Part shown: positions 9,472 through 18,400 of the stretch, in pieces
How positions within the stretch are numbered: position 1 is the stretch's first letter
Layout: each line of letters opens with the position of its first letter
Source: Tubiluchus corallicola
Taxonomy: Eukaryota; Priapulida; Priapulimorpha; Priapulimorphida; Tubiluchidae
Direction of reading: 5' to 3'
Assembly: GCA_030141605.1 (NCBI GenBank)
Contig: JAQGDQ010001264.1
Location: 1 to 32,500, forward strand
DNA length: 32,500 bases
Notes under the pieces: model-generated
Databases searched by the model: none
The model's input: only the letters and a program-made list of their open reading frames with translations
What the model was told of the DNA's origin: nothing
Program-made: the position numbers and the translations under genes

Positions 9472-12400
9472 GTGAGCTATCTTATCTTTTACTTTTTATT
9501 TGCAAACGTTACACTGCCGTGCAGATGAAGCATTGTAAGTACAGTTTATTTGAGGAAAAACAATTAAAGTTTGCAATTTGTTGCTCCCAAATAGTAATGT
9601 CACTACTTTAGACAGTTCCTAGAGTGCACTGCTCCGCTGTGAGTGATATAGGTCATTTGCTGTTGCAGGACTTGTTCCACTAAGTGTGATATAGGTCATT
9701 TGCTGTTGCAGGACTTGTGCCACTATGAGTGATGTAGGTCATTTGCTGTTGCAGGACTTGTTCCACTATGAGTGATGTAGGTCATTTGCTGTTGCAGGAC
9801 TTGTTCCACTATGAGTGATATAGGTCATTTGCTGTTGCAGGACTTGTTCCACTATGAGTGATGTAGGTCATTTGCTGTTGCAGGACTTGTTCCACTATGA
9901 GTGATATAGGTCATTTGCTGTTGCAGGACTTGTTCCACTAAGTGTGATATAGGTCATTTGCTGTTGCAGGACTTGTTCCACTATGAGTGATATAGGTCAT
10001 TTACTGTTGCAGGGCTTGTGCTACTATGAGTGATATAGGTCATTTACTGTTGCAGGACTTGTTCCACTATGAGTGATATAGGTCATTTGCTGTTGCAGGA
10101 CTTGTTCCACTAAGAGTGATGTAGGTCATTTGCTGTTGCAGGACTTGTGCCACTATGAGTGATGTAGGTCATTTGCTGTTGCAGGACTTGTTCCACTATG
10201 GGTGATGTAGGTCATTTGCTGTTGCAGGACTTGTTCCACAATGGGTGATATAGGTCATTTGCTGTTGCAGGACTTGTTCCACTATGAGTGATATAGGTCA
10301 TTTGCTGTTGCAGGACTTGTTCCACAATGGGTGATATAGGTCATTTGCTGTTGCAGGACTTGTTCCACTATGAGTGATATAGGTCATTTGCTGTTGCAGG
10401 ACTTGTTCCACAATGGGTGATATAGGTCATTTGCTGTTGCAGGACTTGTTCCACTATGAGTGATATAGGTCATTTGCTGTTGCAGGACTTGTTCCACAAT
10501 GGGTGATATAGGTCATTTGCTGTTGCAGGACTTGTTCCACTATGAGTGATATAGGTCATTTGCTGTTGCAGGACTTGTTCCACTATGGGTGATATAGGTC
10601 ATTTGCTGTTGCAGGACTTGTTCCACTAAGAGTGATATAGGTCATTTGCTGTTGCAGGACCTGTTCCACTATGAGTGATATAGGTCATTTGCTGTTGCAG
10701 GACTTGTGCCACTATGAGTGATATAGGTCATTTACTGTTGCAGGACTTGTTCCACTATGAGTGATATAGGTCATTTGCTGTTGCAGGACTTGTGCCACTA
10801 AGAGTGATATAGGTCATTTGCTGTTGCGGGACTTGTTCCACTAAGAGTGATATAGGTCATTTGCTGTTGCAGGACTTGTGCCACTATGAGTGATATAGGT
10901 CATTTGCTGTTGCAAGACTTGTTCCACTAAGTGTGATATAGGTCATTTGCTGTTGCAGGACTTGTTCCACTAAGAGTGATATAGGTCATTTGCTGTTGCA
11001 GGACTTGTGCCACTATGAGTGATATAGGTCATTTGCTGTTGCAAGACTTGTTCCACTAAGTGTGATATAGGTCATTTGCTGTTGCAGGACTTGTTGCATT
11101 AAGAGTGATATTGGTCATTTGCTGTTGCAGAACTTGTTCTACTATGAGTGATATAGGTCATTTGCTGTTGCAGGACTTGTGCCACTATGAGTGATATAGG
11201 TCATTTGCTGTTGCACGACCTGTTCCACTATGAGTGATATAGGTCATTTGCTGTTGCAGGACTTGTTCCACAATGGGTGATATAGGTCATTTGCTGTTGC
11301 AGGACTTGTTCCACAATGGGTGATATAGGTCATTTGCTGTTGCAAGACTTGTTCCACTAAGTGTGATATAGGTCATTTGCTGTTGCAGGACTTGTTCCAC
11401 TAAGAGTGATATAGGTCATTTGCTGTTGCAGGACTTGTGCCACTATGAGTGATATAGGTCATTTGCTGTTGCAAGACTTGTGCCACTATGAGTGATATAG
11501 GTCATTTGCTGTTGCAGGACTTGTTGCATTAAGAGTGATGTTGGTCATTTGCTGTTGCAGAACTTGTTCTACTATGAGTGATATAGGTCATTTGCTGTTG
11601 CAGGACTTGTGCCACTATGAGTGATATAGGTCATTTGCTGTTGCAGACTTGTTCCACTATGAGTGATATAGGGCATTTGCTGTTGCAGGACCTGTGCCAC
11701 TATGAGTGATATAGGTCATTTGCTGTTGCAGGACTTGTTCCACTATGAGTGATATAGGTCATTTGCTGTTGCAGGACTTGTGCCACTATGAGTGATATAG
11801 GTCATTTGCTGTTACAGGATCAACTCTATGGAACAGCCTGCCTATCCACATAAGGACACTTTCGATACTAACACTTTTAAAATACAGTTTTTAAACACAT
11901 TTATTTAAAATAGCATACAATCCTAGAAGTAATCAAAATTTTGATTTGTCGTTTTATGCTTGTATTTTGTGAATCTGAGTATTTGTCCCCAATAGTCCAA
12001 TTCTTTCCACAATGTTTTTGTCTATGCAGGAATCAACTGTGCTCATTCCACCAACCATGAAAGAAGGAAATAAAATGGATGCAGAGGACAGCAGGCAATC
12101 ATCAAGTTTCATCGTTTTAGTAGAAAACTATACGGTCTCAGAACCTGAACCCGAATCACAACCTGAATACATCGGTATGTAAAAGTGTTTACAACAAAGT
12201 CACAATTATTATAACGCCTACTCACTTTTCTCTCTAGGAACTAGTACTATAATTGAGAAAGACTTGTGCTTTTGGAAGCAGTCATTTTGCTTCGCTTTTT
12301 TTCTGTTGCTAAGCCAAGATTTTCGTCTGGAAGAACCATCTACTGAACTTAAACATAACTTCAATGTGTTCTTGCAAAGTCCGTAGCAACCAACATTTGT

Positions 12401-15400
12401 GCGGTTGCTAAGTGCTTTGTAGAAACGTGACAAAAAACAATGGCTGACTTTAACAGTGATGTTCTCAAGATTACGTTTTTCAGTGCGTAGCCTGCACCTC
12501 AACTTCAACGTGGATTATCTGAGCTTAGAAATAACATAGAGCGATGAACGCGATATCAAAATGATCTTCATGAAATAGAGATTCGGGAAATGTGAATAAC
12601 TAGAAAAGCTTATTTTTTGATTTATGGACGTTTTTGCTCTGCAAGCACATATACTATGTAAATTGCGTAGGCCCTAAGCGTTGTCATATTGTTAATATAG
12701 AATATGTGGAATCATTTCAAGACAGTTTGCAGAACGTTTTCAAAACACGAAGATCGTATTTTGGATACGAAGCAACGATCGTGTTTCGGATATGAAGCAA
12801 CGATCGTGTTTTGGATATGATGCAACGATCGTGTTTTGGATACGAAGCAACGATCGTGTTTTGGATATGAAGCAACGATCGTGTTTTGGATACGATGCAA
12901 CAATCGTGTTTTGGATACGATGCAACGATCGTGTTTTGGATATGAAGCAACGATCGTATTTTGGATACGATGCAACGATCGTGTTTTGGATACGATGCAA
13001 CGATCGTATTTTGGATACGAAGCAACGATCGTATTTCGGATACGATGCAACGATCGTATTTTGGATACGATGCAACGATAGTATTTTGGATACGAAAGAA
13101 CGATCGTATTTCGGATACGATGCAATGATCGTATTTCGGATACGATGCAACGATAGTATTTTGGATACGAAAGAACGATCGTATTTTGGATACGATGCAA
13201 CGATCGTATTTTGGATACGATGCAACGATCGTATTTTGTATACGCTGTAACGATCGTATTTTGTATACGAAAGAACGATAGTATTTTGGATACGATAGTG
13301 CAATCACAATGGCCACAATTTAGCTTAGAGTGAGAAAACACATTCAACTATCACTTTCTTTTCTGTAGAGCAAGACAGGGCCCCTCAGATTATGTGGCTC
13401 CTCAGATAGAGCCCTCAGATATATTTCAGCAACATTTGCATAGCTGGGGCCCCAAATTTCAAATAAAGTACTTTTAAAGAGGGGCCCTTATTTCGAATAG
13501 AGGGTCTCAAACAGGGATGCTTTATCTCAAACGAGTAGCCATTTTGAAATTGAATTTACAGACTTCCTAGCCCCCTATTTTTAAAGTTGAAATTTTAAGT
13601 TTCATAAATTATTCAGCAATGCAAATTATGGTCCCCCCCCAAGCTTGTCGGGCCCTAGGCTGCAGCTTATAGGGTAATGCAGCCCTGATGATTGGTGACA
13701 GTAACAGCTTAGTCAGCTTTAGTGTCACTTTGCATTACTGTTGGTGTTCATCCAGCAAAAGTCAAATGGAAAATAAGAAATTAATCAAGAATTAGGCATT
13801 GAAACAAATTCACATTCAAGATGTTGTACATTCTACCAATACAGTACAGAGACGCATCAAATATACCCTGACCACATACGTCTGTAGCATTTTACAACGT
13901 TTTAATTCTGCAACAGAGCATCATTATTGGAGCTCTGCAGGCAAACAACACAAAATCCATTGTTATGCATGCAAAGCTCCAAGGATAACGCGTTTAAAAT
14001 GAGTAAGACGTAACTTAATGCTGCAGGTGGTGACCCGAATGACCTGTATTCCTGGGCATTTACTACGGGGAACAAAAACCCTGGCGAGAACATCATGGGT
14101 ATCATCATATTCTCGGTGGCATTTGGCATTATAATTGGAAGGCTTGGCAAGAAGGGGAAGCCACTAAAGGACTTCTTTGATTCAATGAGTGAAGCTGTGA
14201 TGAAACTTGTGCACATTGTCATGTGGTATGTTCTTTTTTACACATAATAATTTACCGAGTAATAGATCAAAATCATTTTATTTGTCATGAATGAAAAAAT
14301 ACATACATTCCAATCATCGGACTTTTAGTTCAAAAACAGGAATTGCACAAAGTGTACAGAGTGATACACAAACAGAATATGTAGTATAACAAGTACTATA
14401 TCAAATATTTTAGATAGTAACTGATATTTTTCAGCTTATGAAGACCTATATTAGTCTGAAAGAATGTTGCAGTATAGAATAAAAAGTAAAGATTTAAGAT
14501 CGAGTTTTGTACCAAACTATTTCAATGTTATTATAAGTTGTTTTCAACGTTATAAGTTGCATGTTGTCATAATAATTTAATCAAGATTAAAACATTTACG
14601 GGACTAAAAAGATGGATCAGCCTAGATCGGTTTGCTTTTGGATTTAAAATATTTAAAGATGGCTAATTTAGCTAATTTCTGTCCGAAATCCTTTAAACTT
14701 GATCTGCTTCGGTAGTGATGGTAGAATTTTATGACGATTTTTTAATCTATTTTCACTGGTTTTCAAAATGAACCCGCGACATCCAATCTCAGTTGCAAAA
14801 TATTGCATTCAGAGCTGTTTTCATCGATGTCTATCACCAAGCTTAATGTTTTCTCTATAAGCTGATGTGCTTTTTTAATGTAATTACCTTTACTTAGTAT
14901 GATTATACTTACCTTTACTTACATTTGATTGTACCACAATGGCATTTTAGAGTCTGCTGGAGTAAGTTACATTTTTTATGATTAACTGTAAGGTAGCCCC
15001 TCAGTGAAGGAGGTAGTAGAATCTAGGCTACCTTTTGGTGGAAACAAACACACCTGGTACTGTCTCTCTGTGTCGGATGTAACATCCCGCAGGCTGAAAT
15101 CTGACAGGGCCGGATTATGACCTTTTGGGCCCATAAGCCAATGAAATTTTGGAACTCCTCAGATGAAGCCAACCTCTAATTTGTTCACACTCTTCTCGAA
15201 TATTTTTTACTTGTGATAAGTTTCAGCAATATTTGCATAACTTGGGCCCCAAATTTCAAATAAAGTGCTTTTAAAGAGGGGTCCTTATCTGAAATAGAGG
15301 GTCTCAAACAGGGATGCTTTTTCTCAAACATGAAGCCATTTTAGAATCAGATTTACAGAGTTCCTGGCTTCCTATTTTTAAAGTTGAGATTTTATTTTAG

Positions 15401-18400
15401 GTTTTATGAATTATTCAATAGACCTACAATATTATGGCAGTTTCATATCTCTTATAGAGGGGTACCTATTTGTTTTGCTACCAACAGCTTCGTTCAGTTC
15501 ATCGATTGATCATGTTGAGGAATATTGCTCTCCTGCTTGGTCCCCATCCCATTTATTGCGATGTACATATGCTGGAAAATGTCCTAAGATGTTTCACACG
15601 TAGAGTTTTCTATAGCTGTAATTTAAACTAGAATCTTACCTCGAAAGACTCAAGTTACTAGGTTTAAAATCTCTTGAAGAAAGACGTCTAAAAACCGATC
15701 TAGTCATTGTTATACATCGTACACAAAGAAGTGGATTTAAAACTCTGACATGATTTTAGCCATGAAATAACCGATAACCGAGCCGGAATCTTCTTCTAAA
15801 ATTATAAATGAGACGTGTTTCCAAAACTAGTTTTGCTCATTTCTTCTCAAAGCGTGTAGTGCCAATATGGAATTTCCTACCATCACATATAAATGGACAT
15901 CCTTTGGTCACTGCAGTGAATGCCAAATTATATCAGAAACGTTTAAACACCTCGGACTTAATTCAGTATTTGTATTACGACATGCACATGTAAACAAACT
16001 GCATTGTTTAATATTGCTTTATTTAGAATATTCTGTAATGCTGTGTATCTCATTATAAGACGCACGTGTATCTCCGCGCGTCCCTTCTCCTCCCTTTTGA
16101 CTATTTTTATTGCCATAAATTTAGTATTTTTATTTATTTTATTGTTTTATTTATTTTATACAAACTAAGCTAAACTAAACTCTATTTTAGAAATCACTGA
16201 TACATTGGCAACATGGGATACCACCCGTAATACATAACAATAGATGTCAGAGTTTAGTTCTGTTTAGTTCAGTGAATTAAAAGGAAAACGCTTGATCTCT
16301 TTTGCATTTTCAGGTTCTCTCCCATTGGTATTTGTTTTCTAACAGCTGGCAAAATTGTAGCCATGGACGATCCAAGTAAAATGCTGGGTCGAATTGGCAT
16401 GTACATGGTGACCATATTCGCTGGACTGGGCATTCATTCGTTCATCTTCTTGCCCGTAATTTACTTCATTGTGACCAGAAAGAATCCAGTGTGGCATCTT
16501 CTTGGAGTTATGCAGGCGCTGATAACAGCAGCTGGGACGGCTTCAAGGTTTGTTTGAAAAGTATTATGGACTTATGTAGTGGCATTAGGCTTATGTAGTG
16601 ATGATGCACTTATGTAGCGGCAACAGACTTATGTAGCAGCATCACACTTATGTAGCAGCAATAGACTTATGTAGCAGCAATAGACTTATGTAGCAACAAT
16701 AGACTTGTGTAGCAGCAATAGACTGATGTAGTGGTAATAGACTGATGTAGCACAAATAGGCTTATGTAGTGGTGATAGATTTATGTAGTGGTAGTAGACT
16801 TATGTAGCAGCAATAGACTTGTGTAGTGGTAATAAACGTATGTAGCATCAATAGACTTATGTAGCAGCAATAGACTTGTGTAGTGGTAATAAACTTATGT
16901 AGCAGCAATAGACTTATGCAGTAGCAATAGATTTGTGTAGTGGTAATAGACTTATGTAGCAGCAATAGACTTACGTAGCAGCAATAGACTTATGTAGCGG
17001 TAATAGACTGATGTAGCACAAATAGGCTTATGTAGTGGTGATAGACTTATGTAGCGACAATAGACTTATGTAGCAGCAATAGACTTATGTAGCAGCAATA
17101 GACTGATGTAGTGGTAATAGACTGATGTAGTGGTAATAGACTGATGTAGCACAAATAGGCTTATGTAGTGGTGATAGTCTTATGTAGCAGCAATAGACTT
17201 ATGTAGCAGCAATAGACTGATGTAGCAGCAATAGACTGATGTAGTGGTAATAGACTGATGTAGCACAAATAGGCTTATGTAGTGGTGATAGACTTATGTA
17301 GCGACAGTAGACTTATGTAGCGACAATAGACTTATGTAGCAGCAGCAAACTTTTTAGGATGTAATAATCTTATAGGTAATTGACTGCTACCTGTTCAATA
17401 GACTTATGTAGCAGCAATAGACTGATGTAGCAGCAATAGACTGATGTAGTGGTAATAGACTGATGTAGCACAAATAGGCTTATGTAGTGGTGATAGACTT
17501 ATGTAGCGACAGTAGACTTATGTAGCGACAATAGACTTATGTAGCAGCAGCAAACTTTTTAGGATGTAATAATCTTATAGGTAATTGACTGCTACCTGTT
17601 TCCAACGTGGTTTTGCATTTTGCAACTCACACTAAACTTTTCCACGTAGTTTTTCATTATAGGGCCCTACTGTTTTATCTACATTCTGAAGTATTCTTCA
17701 GAAATTGAGAATGTCTTTGACGATTTTCTTTCACGATTTTTTACACAGTTCAGCTACGTTGCCAATAACGATATCAAACCTTGAGGATAACCGTCACATA
17801 GACTCCAGGGTAGCAAGATTCGTGCTACCAGTGGGAGCCACTATAAACATGGATGGTACTGGACTGTATGAAGCTGTTGCTGTCCTCTTTATTGCACAAG
17901 TGAATAGGCTTCCGTTAGATGCTGGAAAAATTATTGCTCTCAGGTAAGTACTACAGGTGGAGTGCTGTGAATAAGGTGGTCCTATTATTGCTCTCAGGTA
18001 AGTACTACGGGTGAAGTGTTGTGAATAAGGTGGTCCTATTATTGCTCTCAGGTAAGTACTACAGGTGAAATGCTGTGAATAAGGTGGTCCTATTATTGCT
18101 CTCAGGTAAGTACTACAGGTGAAGTGTTGCGAATAAGGTGGTCCTATTATTGCTCTCAGGTAAGTACTACAGGTGAAGTGCTGTGAATAAGGTGGTCCTA
18201 TTATTGCTCTCAGGTAAGTACTACAGGTGAAGTGTTGCGAATAAGGTGGTCCTATTATTGCTCTCAGGTAAGTACTACGGGTGAAGTGTTGCGAATAAGG
18301 TGGTCCTATTATTGCTCTCAGGTAAGTACTACAGGTGAAATGTTGCGAATAAGGTGGTCCTATTATTGCTCTCAGGTAAGTACTACAGGTGAAGTGTTGC

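Noticed and set aside
12712-13347. Five overlapping frames of 80-210 codons on both strands
   Set aside because: All come from the stop-free 25-bp intronic repeat. The product is the same 25-residue motif in each frame.
14990-15050. Small hairpin AGGTAGCC...GGCTACCT in intron 3
   Set aside because: An 8-bp stem with a loop of about 30 bases is common by chance and matches no RNA family I recognise.
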